From positions 24,097,684 through 24,161,683 of the forward strand of contig CM119265.1 in assembly GCA_051294375.1 (NCBI GenBank): a stretch of 64,000 nt of DNA. The letters run 5' to 3'. The notes under the pieces were generated by a model, which had not been told where the DNA came from, did not search any database, and saw nothing but the letters and a program-made list of their open reading frames with translations. This document shows positions 1 through 12,478 of this stretch, in pieces. Within the stretch, counting starts at the first letter, position 1, and every line of letters begins with the position of its first letter. The translations under genes and the position numbers were made by a program. The stretch is from Paraspadella gotoi. Lineage: Eukaryota; Chaetognatha.

Positions 1-424
1 GGATAGAGATAGATTACGAATTAGGATAGAGATAGATTACAAAGTAGGATAGAGATATAGATAATGACGGCGTTGTAGGGAAAGGCGGAGAAGACTGAGG
101 GATCCGGATTTGTTAAAGGGTAATTGTGTTGGTTCGATGAGGGATTTTTTTTGGAAGTGGAAGGGAATCGGATTTAAGATCTGTGTGGACGAGGGTCCTT
201 GAGAAATGGAGAGAAAGGTGAAGAAAGGAAGAAAATAAAAGGGAGAGGGAAATATAGGAATAGAAGGGGGATGAGGAGGAGGAAGAGGAAGATGAGAGAG
301 GGATGTGGAAGAGGAAGCGTTTAAATGGGGTGTGGACGGGCGGGCGTCATCTCTGGCGGAGGAGAGAGAAAATGCGAAAGGGCGAAGGTTTATGGGAACG
401 ACAGACTGGGTTCGAAATGACGCT

Positions 425-755
425 TAGCGACGACGACGACGACGACGACAACGACGGAGAAGATAACGAGTCTGTCGACGACGACGATAACAATGACGAT
501 ATAGTGGAGAACTAAACTGACATTGACGACGACGATGACGATGTCGACGACGACGACGACAGAGAAGATAACGAGTCTGTCGACGACGACGATAACAATG
601 ATGATATAGTGGAGAATGAAACTGACATTGACGACGACGACGACGATGACGACAACGACGACGATGGAGAAGATAACGAGTCTGTCAACGACAACGATAA
701 CAACGACGATATAGTGGAGAACTAAACTGACATTGACGACGACGACGACGACGAG
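425..755 (+). repeat. Acidic-coding GAC-rich tandem repeat, three units of about 110 bp
   Basis: Each unit has a (GAC)n run, then GAAGATAACGAGTCTGTC, a second (GAC)n run, and AACGATATAGTGGAGAA-type sequence. One frame reads GEDNESVDDDDNNDDIVEN with long Asp runs, but units 1 and 3 carry TAA where unit 2 has GAA. It could be a decayed or mis-sequenced acidic-protein exon, or a non-coding minisatellite. Confidence 0.7.
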
Positions 756-1826
756 GCGCTTCCGGTAGACGTCGGTATGTCGGTATGTCCGTCTATCGCT
801 CGCTCTGTCATTCCTTCGCTATTTTCAGTCACAAAGGCGTCAGTGATCGATTGGATTACCGAACCTTTTCCTCCTTTTTTCTCGCCAATTTCCCCCATTT
901 TTTTTTCCAAGATTTTCTTTCCATTTTTGGAGGATTTTCTTTTTCATATAACTTATATCAATCATTATCCTCATTATTTCTTTTTATTTATATCATTTTT
1001 TAATCTTTTGTTTTTAAATCTCTTCCTCTGTCTTCTTCCATCTTCTTCGTACTTTCTTTTTTTCTCTTAAATAATCCTTTCCTTTTTTCTTCTCTTTTTC
1101 TCTCTACTATCTTCTTTCCTCTTTTCCTATTTCCTCCCTTCCTCCCTTTTCTTTCCGCCTCTTCCTCCTCTAAATGCTTTTCCCCATTTCTTTATTGACA
1201 TCGGAGTCGAGAGTGAAAAATGTCGAGATTGCGATGGGAAAAACGGTTTGGAAAAAATATCCACAAATTGTGAAACGGTACACAAATCGACTTTTTTGAA
1301 AAATTTTGGATTTATAAAAAAAAACCGTTTCTAAATTAAATAACAATTTTTTAAAAGATCCTTTCCTATTCGAGCGAGTCGAGAAATCAACAATGCGAAA
1401 AATATTAAATTCACGCTAATCGAGAAATCTGAGAAGCGTGAATCTTTTTCACAATCGAGTGAAATCGTTTTTTTTTCCGTTATTTTTTCTCCCAACTTTT
1501 CATTTTCCTAATTTATTTTCCCGGGAATCATTCACATCATTTAATTTCTTTCGCTTTATTTATTTTGATTAATTTAAGCGATCATTTTAACCCCATTTTA
1601 GGTCCTCGTTTCTGTTAATTCACTTCATTTTTTCCAATTTCGATTCACCCTCTTTTCATTTCGTCCCGTTTCATTGCCTCCAAATTCCCTTTGATTCATC
1701 CTAACTTCATTTTCTCTAATTTAAATCCTTTCCAACATTTTTCGTCTCTTCGAGAAATTTCTCTTATGTCGACCGAAACAGATTTTCTTTCTGCCAGAGG
1801 AAAAAAAAATTGGGGGAGGGAAAACG

Positions 1827-1955
<129 letters not shown>

Positions 1956-2735
1956 ATCTACAAGAAGGAAGAAGTTGCGGCGGGAAAGAATTGCTCATGA
2001 ATTTTTGATGCTTTGAAAAGTGGGACGGAGGAATATTCCTCGGAGGATGAAGAAGAGGAGGGGGAGGAAGAAGAAAAGAGGAAACAAAGTTGGAGGAGAA
2101 GGGGGTGTTGAAAGAGATGCAGTGGATCGTCAACCATGGCCGCCAATTTCTGGAAGATGATTTGATTGAAGGTTAATGAACTTATGAAAGGCGGAGGGAT
2201 TTGTCTCACCTTCAAGCGAGAAAATAATAAACTGAAATCCCAATTCTTATGAAATTAATTTTAATTTCTAATAATTCTAAGAATCAATTTTAGCTTCATT
2301 GATTTCGTCAAAATTAACCCCTCTTTGAGAGAATACCAAATTATTGTCTCTGACATGGCAGTGAGGGTTTAATGACTTAAAATCATTACTTAAATTAATT
2401 AATTATTACTTAATACTTAAAATTTTCAAATTTACGTATATATACAAAAAAATTTTATTGTGTATTAACTCTCTTATTAAAATTACCCGAAGATGAGTCT
2501 TTAACTTTACCTGTAGTTTAAACTTAACTTTGAAACTTTTGCAGTTTATAAAAAGAGTGAATTGCTTCCCAATTCCCTATTTTTCCCGCCAAATTTTCCT
2601 TTTTTCCTCACCTCATCATTTTCTCCTTTCTCTCACGCCGATTGCCGATCGATCACTTCCACAAAAGAAACTCTTCCTCGCCCTCTCTCACTCACCCTAT
2701 TCTCAAATTCACTTACCCTCCGCTATTTTTCTCAG

Positions 2736-2937
2736 TTAACGCCAGCGACCGGCGCCATCGAGGATCGTTTCCCGGCGCCCCGCCTTCTTCGCCGTCTCGA
2801 CCGGCGCTATATCCCGGCGCCGGCGACGCCGCCGACGCGGAATCGGCGTCGGCAGAATTGGAGAACATCGTGGAAGACACGAGGATTATCGATGTCCACA
2901 CGACGCCGAGAATTCGACCGCGGATTCCGGGGATGAG
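2736..2937 (+). CDS. Candidate exon A of the plus-strand gene
   Basis: 202 nt of GC-rich sequence in an AT-rich setting; acceptor TATTTTTCTCAG and donor GGGATGAG|GTGAGA. The frame NASDRRHRGSFPGAPPSSPS ... ENIVEDTRIIDVHTTPRIRP ends in phase 2. A Pro/Ser/Ala-rich start suggests a linker or disordered region. A 30-bp tandem repeat starts at the donor itself. Confidence 0.55.
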
Positions 2938-5316
2938 GTGAGAATTTATTGTGAGGGTCAGTGTGAGGTGAGGATTTATTGTGAGGGTCAGTGTCAGGTG
3001 AGGATTTATTGTGAGGGTCAGTGTGAAGTGAGGATTTGTTGTGAGGGTCAGTGTGAGGTGCGGAGGGTTTGGGTTGGGTCAGAGTCACAGGTGAATGAGT
3101 GAGGTCATTGGTGGGTGTGGTGAGACAGGGTGAGGGTTGGCGAGGGTCTTGGGTGAGTGAGACTTTATTAGGGCTTGGGGGTCAGAAGCTGAAATACCAC
3201 CAGGTAACGGTGAAACAAGATTACCCGTTTTCACAAATTGAATCTGTGATTTACTTCTTCTTTCCGATCGTTTATATTCCGTACATCCAACAAAGTTTCC
3301 TCCGGTGAATGTCAATCATAGAAAATGACCTACTGAAACTTAAGGGCTCGAACTCGTGACCTTTCTCGTCGAGAGTTTCGTTATTCGACCATTTCGCCAC
3401 CTGAGCGACGGAGAGAATGTATTTGGTGCAAGTACTAAGTAGAACAAGATCGGTCCAATGTGTTACGCCGCAGTATTTTTTTTTCACGGGTATTTCCCTG
3501 TGATGACATTACTACATGACGAGGAAATTTATGTATATGCAAAATTGCAAATTATAAGCATTTTTAGCGTAAGTGCGACAGACCGATGGACAGACGTACC
3601 GAGCGACAGACCGATCGAAAAACTCGATGTACTGTAAAGATGACTAAGAAATCAAAATTGAAACCAATCCAAATATCCATATTTATAAATGCAAGTTTTG
3701 CCGGCTTAAAAATGTATATTGTATAATCGATGTCCTTGGTAAAGCTGCTTGTTGAATTTGTGAAGCTGCTTGTTATTGGGATGAGATTGCTTGTTACGGG
3801 GTGAAACTGGCGATCTATCGTTTTCACAAATGAGTGAGAGACCCTTTGAGGGCGAAGTTGAAAAAAAGGGAGGGGGGGCGGAGGCCAGTGAGGGTAAGTG
3901 ACGCGGAGGAGTCGGTAGTGAAATGGAACGTGAAGTCTCGAGACTGTGAGGCGTGGAGTCTGTGAACCGATAAGCGAAGAAGGCGGAGCGTGAGAGATGG
4001 AGCGGAAGGGTGAGATGGAGTAGAAGGGGAGGTGGGGTGGTGAGTGAGGGAGCTGTAGTGGGTAAGCGCGATTGAATGATGAGATGAAGACGGGATCCGT
4101 GAGTAATTTCGTTTCGTAAAAAATGATGATCACGTGATGCGTGAGGAATGCCATGGCGTGAAAAACTAAAATTAAAATTATTTGCTTTTTTACTTCACAA
4201 AAGACAACGATACCGAGTTTACTCCCTCGTATATATTATAACTTACCTCTCAAAGTTATTTAAAACAAAACAAAAACTAAAACAAAATTAACAAACGAGA
4301 TAAACGTCCTTCGACGCGCGATTTAAGACGCGCCCGAGACGCGCCCATCGTTGCTTAGCAACGCGCCGGGGGCGCGCCCCTTTCTCTCCCGTCGCTAGAC
4401 GCCGAGTGGAATATTTCACGCCGCTCATCTCGCTGCGTCTTCTTCCTCGTACGTTTTTTCTTCTTCTTTTTAATCTTTATTCTTCTTCTTCTCAATTCTC
4501 CTTCTTTCTCCTTCTTACAAAGAGAAACTAATGAAGAATTATTCCATTAAGAAGAAAATGGAAGACGGCGAAAAGATCATCAGAGGGAAGGGAGAAGGAG
4601 GAAGGGATGGGGAAGGGGGGAGAGGATGGGGAAGGGGGGAGGGGGAAGGGGAGGGGAAGGGGATGGGGAAGGGGGGAGGGGAAGGGGAAGTAAAGGAGGA
4701 AAGAGATGAAAGAAAAGGGAGGAAAAAGGGAGAAGAAGATCATAAAAAGGATTGTACATTGTATAAAGGACAAAGAAAGAGACAAAAATTAAATAAACTA
4801 GAACGGTAATTTAAATGTGTTGCACCACAGTGACTTTCTTTTCACGTGTATTTATTTATCAATGTAAAATATTAATATTAAACCTTCATGTCAATAGAAC
4901 AAAAATTTATCAGAGCTTAATCAGAATACGACAATATGCAAATGAGATTGAGGAACTCAATCTAATTTGAAATAATCCACAAAATAATCTACTACAATTG
5001 CATTGTTTTTTATTCTTTATAGTTTTAGGATTTCCTGAAGGCGGCGCTAGCAGTCACTTAGATTTGAGGTTTTTTCCTGTCTTAACAAATGAGTAATCAA
5101 CTATAGACGAATTATATGCATTTTAACGCAAGTGGGACAGACCGACCGACCGACCGAAAAGTGAATTATAGAGTTGCTCCCGCGAGTACTCGCGAAGTTC
5201 AAATGAAATCGGGAAAAAGGTATAAATTTTTTTTCTATTAAAAAAAAAAGATTTTACTTTTGAAAACGAAGCTTGCGGCAAGTAATTGAGATTAAAGGCA
5301 GGAAGATAGGATGGTG

Positions 5317-5348
<32 letters not shown>

Positions 5349-7660
5349 TCTCTCTCTCTACTCTCTCTCTTCTCTCTGCTCTCATCTCTCTGCCTCTCGA
5401 AGAAAAGGAGGAAAGGAAAGCTAATATGTACGAGGAAGGCAGTGAAATTGCCTTAGATGGGTTGGGATGAGAGATACTCAGTGGGAGAGGTTAACGTAAA
5501 AAGTGGTCGGTATTATGTGAAGACAAATGAGGAAAGACCGACGTCATAAAAAGAATTTTCGAAGATATTAAGAGGTTAGAAGATGAACATTGAAGGGTCA
5601 GTCGGGGTCGTTGTTAGAGGTTGGATTGCGTACGATGGCCGTAGAGACGGCCAACCTTTTTAGGATAGTTGAAATCACAATAGATCGAGGTACAAACTAC
5701 ACTGTTTTTGACTAAATAATGTAAACTTTTAAAGGTTAAAGTCCCTTAAAGAAAGAACGATAATGAGTAAGAATAGATGGGTTAGTTTAAAAGACTCCGA
5801 TGGGACATTAAGACTTTTCGAACCGATTAACGACTCCAAGAGAAATGAGGTTTACTTTTTTCTTCTCAATTGGAAAAATTAAGCTTATGGTTGGAGATTC
5901 TATCTTTTATTAGTCTTATGAGGTGATTTTGACGTCGCCTTCCTGTCTCGTTTGGATTTTTCTTGTATATTTTATTTGCGAATTTAAATTTTAATTGAAA
6001 GGTTGAATCGGAAACGATGTTTTATAGTCTAAACTATACATTATTTAACAAATTTTCGAAAAAGAAAAAAGAAGAGAAAAAATATAATGAAAGTCAAGTG
6101 AAAAAGGAAAAAAAGGGTTTTTTTTTCGAGTTTTTAGTTTTGCCATTTTTCTCGATTTGGCTTCAGACTTTCGGTAAAATTTGCATACAAAGGATTGTCT
6201 GCTCGCCGCCCCTGGGGATCAAGGGAGACGAAAAGGGGGGGGGGAGATGGAAGGGTGCTGAGTGTAACGAAGAGGGAAGCAGGTAAGGGATTGTAAGGTC
6301 GGGTAGGGACGGGTAAGTTGAACGAGCTTTGAGAATGAAACGGTAGGATCGCAGGAAGCTTAAAGAGATTGAAAGAAAATTCTTTGTGAGAAGTAAAAGG
6401 GTTTAAAATGAACATGGTGTGGGTGAAAAATTGTTGTGTGGGCGATCTTAAGTGGTTTTACAAAGAACTAGTAAAGGGTTGTGTAATTATGCATAATCTG
6501 GAGTAATATGATATAACTATAAATGGGGTAATTATGTATAATTGTAAACTGATATCAATATATGAATACAGATGCGTACAAACATATGCATAGATTCATA
6601 ACTTACCAGATAAAATCTGAATGAAAGGAGTTAGGATGAGGGAAGAGAAGAAGGAAGAGGAAAAACATAATGGAAGTAAGACGTGGGAGAGGAAAGGAGG
6701 AAGAAAATGAAAAGAGATCAAAGAGGAAAGGAGGAAGAAAATGAGGAGAGATCAAAGAGGAAAGAGGAAGAAAGAAAGAAAAGAAAAAGAAAAGAGGAAT
6801 GGAGGAAGAAAATGAGGAGAAATCAAAGAGGAAAGAGGAAGAAAGAAAGAAAAGAAGGAGAAAAGAGGAAAGGAGGAAGAAAACGAGGAGAAATCAAAGA
6901 GGAAAGAGGAAGAAAGAAAGAAAAGAAGGAGAAAAGAGGAAAGGAGGAAGAAAATGTGGAGAGATCAAAGAGGAAAAGGAAAGAAAGAAAGAAAAGAAGG
7001 AAAGAAGGAACAAAATGGAATCGAATCGTGGTAAAAGAATAAGTTAAGACTTAATGTAATTGGAAGAGAAAGATGAGTCAAGAAATGTAGAAAAAAAAGA
7101 CAAGAAAGTGTGGGAAATTTGTAAAATATAGTGATTAATAGAAAGTGGGCCGTCGCGGGAGGGAGACATAGAAAATGATATGAAGAGAGGGAGAGCCAAA
7201 AAAAATCCAGAGACAACAAAGGAAAAGAAAAATGCAGAAAAAAAATCCGAAGACAACTAGACTGGAAAAAAAGTAAAAAAAGAAAAGAAAAAAAGAAAAG
7301 AGTTTTATCGTCGAGTTCAGCCCTAAACTGATGCTAATGAGTTTGGGGTCTCTTCCTGTTTAAGAAAGAAAAAAACCGAGTAAAAACATGAAGAGTAAGG
7401 GAGAAGGAAAGGGGAGAGAGAGAGAGAGAGAGAGAAGAGAGAGAGAGGGAGAGAGAGAGAGAGAGAGACGTGAGATGAGAGAGAGAAGAGAGAAGAGAAA
7501 GAAGACTGAGGACAGACGAAGAGAGAGAGGATAGAGAACTGAGACAGAGAAGACTTCAGAAAAGAAAAAAGTGAGAAAAAGAGAGAAAAAATTTAGATTG
7601 AATCCTCGACGCATCAAGATTCAGGCAAAGAATCCTAACCTTTCCATTATTGGATTTTGA

Positions 7661-7740
<80 letters not shown>

Positions 7741-8227
7741 TTTTTTTTATCTTCTTCATGGTTTTATACCTGGTAACAAAGGCGTTTCTTCCCCAGAATT
7801 AAACGTTGATTACTTACCCCTAATACTACCCAACCACCTAGCCTCTCGTGACTTAACCTTCGAAATGACTCGCCCTTAAACTTAATTCCTCCTGATTACA
7901 GTTTTTTTCTCTTTTCTCTTCTTCGCTTTAGTTTTAAACTTGGCCTTGACTGTGTGTGTTGTTGTGTTGTTCGTTTAAAGTGGTTCAGTCTAAAGTTGCG
8001 GCCGTTTAAATTCAACGCAAATGAATTGTATATAAAAAGATAAATATAGATCTGAACGAAAGAAATGATCGAACATTTTAATCTAACATATTAAACGAAC
8101 GCGAGTCGGTCTCCTGTCAGAAAGTACAAAAGAAAAAGAAAAAAAATAGGACACCGAAAACAATAAAAACTTGGCTACATTTTTTTTATTCGTATAGACG
8201 TGAGTTATGTATGTGCGTTGGTTCAGC

Positions 8228-8310
<83 letters not shown>

Positions 8311-9136
8311 CGAGAGAGAGAGAGGGGGGGTAGGGATGCGGTTAGACGTGGGTAGGGATTTCAGAGGCAGGCGGCTGAAATGAGGTTAGTCACGGGCACT
8401 ACCCGGACTAAGGGGGAAGTGGTGAAGACGGGTGAGACGCCCGAGTCTTGACGCAGGAACGCTGCACCCCCCCGGTCCCCCCCTTCTGCCTCAAAACGAT
8501 AGGCTGAGATAGGAAGTCATAATTTTTATGGGATTACATTGAAAAAGCGAAAAAAATATGTATATTAGAGGTCGCGAGGGGAGAGAGAGCCTACGAAAAG
8601 AGAATGGCGGGAAAACGGCGGCATGCGGGGAAGAGCGGTATGAGGCGGAAGAGTAAAGGGGGAATTTGGAAATGACGGGATGCGGGGAAAGATGATATAT
8701 TGTCTTGCAGATTAAGAAAGGTAGCGATGGATGACAGCAGATGCGTGACAGATGAGATCGATCTGTCGGCAGATGATTGTTTATGAGGACAGATGGTTGA
8801 GACGTACTTACAGACGGCGACGCAAACCACGACGCACGAGACGAAAGATGTCGACTTCGCTTTAAAAAAAATAAATAAAAACCAGAAAAAAAAACTTCAT
8901 GTCGTTTTTTTCCCTTCATAAAATTTCGCATGGCGGAGATATGAGGTGATGAGAAGTTGAGGAGTTGAGGAGTTGAGGAGTTGAGGAGTTGAATAGATGA
9001 GCAGCGAATGAATGAAAGATTAGAAGAAAATAGGAGAAAGGAGAGTTGACAGGCGAAGATTTTGATGCGGAAAAATTGATCTGTCGCTCAAAACGAAATG
9101 AGAGAAAGGGATTTTTGAAGGTGAATGTAATTGAAT

Positions 9137-9187
<51 letters not shown>

Positions 9188-9769
9188 AGCCAAAGAGCCT
9201 CTTCCATTTGTTACTCTTGTTTTTTCAGAGGCTTTTCTCTCTAATCTCGCGGATTTCTTGGGATTTTCTTCGAATGACTTTCCTCCCTATTTTGTCTTCA
9301 AAGAAATGTAGCGCTGGATACGGATATTACGAGATATCGGGTTTTACGAGGTTTTTGAGCTTTTAAGAAACTCGTATACTAGTTTCTACGAGTTCAGTGA
9401 AGAGCACATTTGTATAATACAATATACAATATACAAACTAATCACATACGTTTAGAAACTCAACATTTACCTTTCTTTATTATAAATGTAATTTTTTGTT
9501 AATTATTGTTTACTATAAAATGTAATTTCTTTTCTATAGTCGTTTGTTTCTTGTTTTTTTCCTTCCCTTTCCTCCACTTTCCGTTTAACCTTAATCAGCT
9601 AGATATTAATCTCAACTACTTTCATCCCAAAAAACCACCTTCTTAACCACCACCCTCTCTTTTTCCCACCATCCTTGATCTCTCCTTTCTCTCCCGGGTC
9701 TCATTTCCAAGTTGCTCTTCTCCGACAATCAAACTTTTCGAATCAATTCCTCTCTTTTTGGGGGCAGAG

Positions 9770-9806
<37 letters not shown>

Positions 9807-10112
9807 CATTTCTTCTCAGACAACAAAAATTCTGGAATTAATTCTTCTAGTTTCTGTTGGGAGTTGAGAGGCAATGAAGAGAAAAAGGAAACAGTGAGGG
9901 GCATCACAATGGAGGTGGAGTTTAATTAGTCATAATGTTTTAAATAATGTTTTAAATGAGCCAATTCAACAGCCAATTACTAAATCAATAACTTGTGGCA
10001 GTCAGAAAAGAAAAGAAAGAGCCTAAAAAAAACTTTAGCTGCGAGAGGAGCACGAAATTGTGCACGAAACGTGAAGGGGAGAAAGAGAAGAGAGGAAGAT
10101 GACAGAGATGAC

Positions 10113-10150
<38 letters not shown>

Positions 10151-10309
10151 AGAGCGCGGCTTCTTTAAATAACAATTTCTTGGCAGGGCGAAGGCAGAAA
10201 AGGTTTTAAATCAGACTAAATTGAATCAAGAGAGAGAGAGAGAGAGAGTTAAAGAGAGAGTGGAGAGAGGAACGAACGAGAGCGACCAAGGGGAGAGAGA
10301 GAGAGAGAT

Positions 10310-10341
<32 letters not shown>

Positions 10342-11700
10342 TGAGAGGCGTGAGACAGCGGGAGAAAACCCCCCAAAAAAATTAAGAAGAAAAAAGAAGA
10401 GAGAAGGAAAGACGACAGACCTTAGAGAACGGACAGACGGACAAACGGACGAGAGATTCCCACACATGAAGGAACTCTAAGAAGCTAAACTTTTAACAAG
10501 GTTTGATTGATTGATTGCTTTATTTTTCTTTTCTGTTTCTTTGGTTTTGTTTTGTTTTGTTTTTTCTTTACCATAAACCGATTCACTTCGTCCACATCAC
10601 GACACAATAGATGACCTTCCTGCCTTCCTCTTCCTTCCCTTCCTTCCTTCCTTCCTTCCTTCCTTCTCTTTCTCTTTCTTTCTTTCTTTCTTTCTTTTTC
10701 TTTCTTTCTTTCTTTCTTTCTTTTCTTTCCATTCGATTTCCCATCGATTTTGGCTTCACGGATTTTGAATCTTGAATTCGTGAAAAATGTCACAGTGAGA
10801 CAGACGCGTTTTGAAAGTTGATCTCGAGATGCAGACGGAGAAAAAATAATTTCTGCCTCTCTATCATTTTGAGACGAATTCCCGATTGAAATAAAAATAG
10901 ATAAAACAAACATACAAACAACTTAAAATTAAAACAAAACAAACTGCACCTAATTCCTACAAAAAATTTGAGTTCTTTTTTAACTTTTTTTTGACTACCA
11001 TCTTCCATAAAAGACAAATTTTTAGAAAAATTTTGTTTATACAATAAGAGAATTCTCTTTTACAATTTTCCTATAACTTAAATTTATTATGTATATTTAA
11101 TTTGATAGACACAAAACACACTCATTTAAGTAGTGAAAGAACAGTATATAAAGTGATAGACAGACGCGGGTCTATTACCCCCTCCTTCTCATTTCACCTC
11201 CTCTTCATCCTCCTCCCAGGGATTCGGGCCGCCGTTCACGAGATTCAGTTCACCCTTTCTCTCTTTTCTTACCAGTTTCTCCCTTTTTACCCTCATGATG
11301 TCGCCATATAGATTTTCCTGACGTCAATACATATTTTTCCGCTTTCTCGTGCTACTTCCGGTTAGGATTACCTTTTCAGAGAGAAAGATCTCACTTTTTT
11401 CTTCTCACCAACTCCTCACATCTATGGTCGGTCCGTTCCATCTGTGATTTCCTCAACCTGTTTTCTTGTTTCTCCATCAACCTAAAAAGAAAACAATCTT
11501 CCGCCTTAACGCCAATCAGGGGTCCATTTGTAATCCGCTCTCGTCGCTATGAAACATCGTTCGTTACCTTTCGTTTCGCCGTTGACGTCCCATTATCCTC
11601 TCTGCGATTTTCTCTTGGCGACGACGACGACGACGACGACGACAATGACGACGATCCTCCTACGATAACAAGATGCGATATCCATTGAATTTACTCTCCC

Positions 11701-11750
<50 letters not shown>

Positions 11751-11775
11751 CTCTCTCTTTCTCCTCTCTCTCTTC

Positions 11776-11819
<44 letters not shown>

Positions 11820-12445
11820 CTTCCTCGCTCTCTCTTCTCTCTCCTAATAATGATAAAATATTATAAACAAACGAACAAGTGCGCCGTGCCCTTTTGTAAA
11901 TATTTTGTCTTTAAATTTATTCGTCGTCATCGCACGGTCTCGTCGCGCTAAATATAACGCATATCATGAATAAGTGATATTATCTAAACATTAACTAAAC
12001 AAAACAAGATTTCGAGAAAGATTCGTCTTGGCTCCATTAAGCTGCGCTCGAATTTTTAATGGAGTGAACGGGAATAGCTGCTAATTAATTTCTCACCAAG
12101 CTGTATATATATATGTGCACTTTTAAATCTTATAAAAAAGTTATTTATTATAATCAATTAATACATTTTTATTTCAGATTGAAGTCATATCCAAGCAAAA
12201 TGATCGTCAACTTTCTTCTGAATCGAACCAAGATTCGTTTGACCGGTGAGACGAAATTCAGTGCGATTGTGAATTGTGAATGTTTTTTTCTCCCGTGAAG
12301 GAGTAAAGAGAGAGCGTGATACTCCCGGATCGGTTTTGCAAAGTCGTCGAGTTTCGCAGAAAAATCTGCTGAGAAAATAAAATTGACAATAGAGGTGATT
12401 GAGAGGATAGAAGATGCGAGAGAGAGAGAAAGAGAGAGAGAGAGT

Positions 12446-12478
<33 letters not shown>

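Larger units (their letters stand above)
2938..12177. other. Non-coding stretch between candidate exons A and B
   Basis: Apart from the repeats listed separately, this is AT-rich or purine-rich low-complexity sequence. Open frames in it are repeat-driven or lack splice support. Confidence 0.5.

Noticed and set aside
3564-4154. A 196-codon open frame on the minus strand.
   Set aside because: No splice or start context, pyrimidine-rich composition and no domain pattern. It crosses the end of an interspersed repeat. Likely chance.
6683-7042. A 119-codon Lys/Arg/Glu-rich open frame.
   Set aside because: It is the translation of a purine minisatellite whose unit (about 71 bp) is not a multiple of three; stops are rare in such sequence in any frame.
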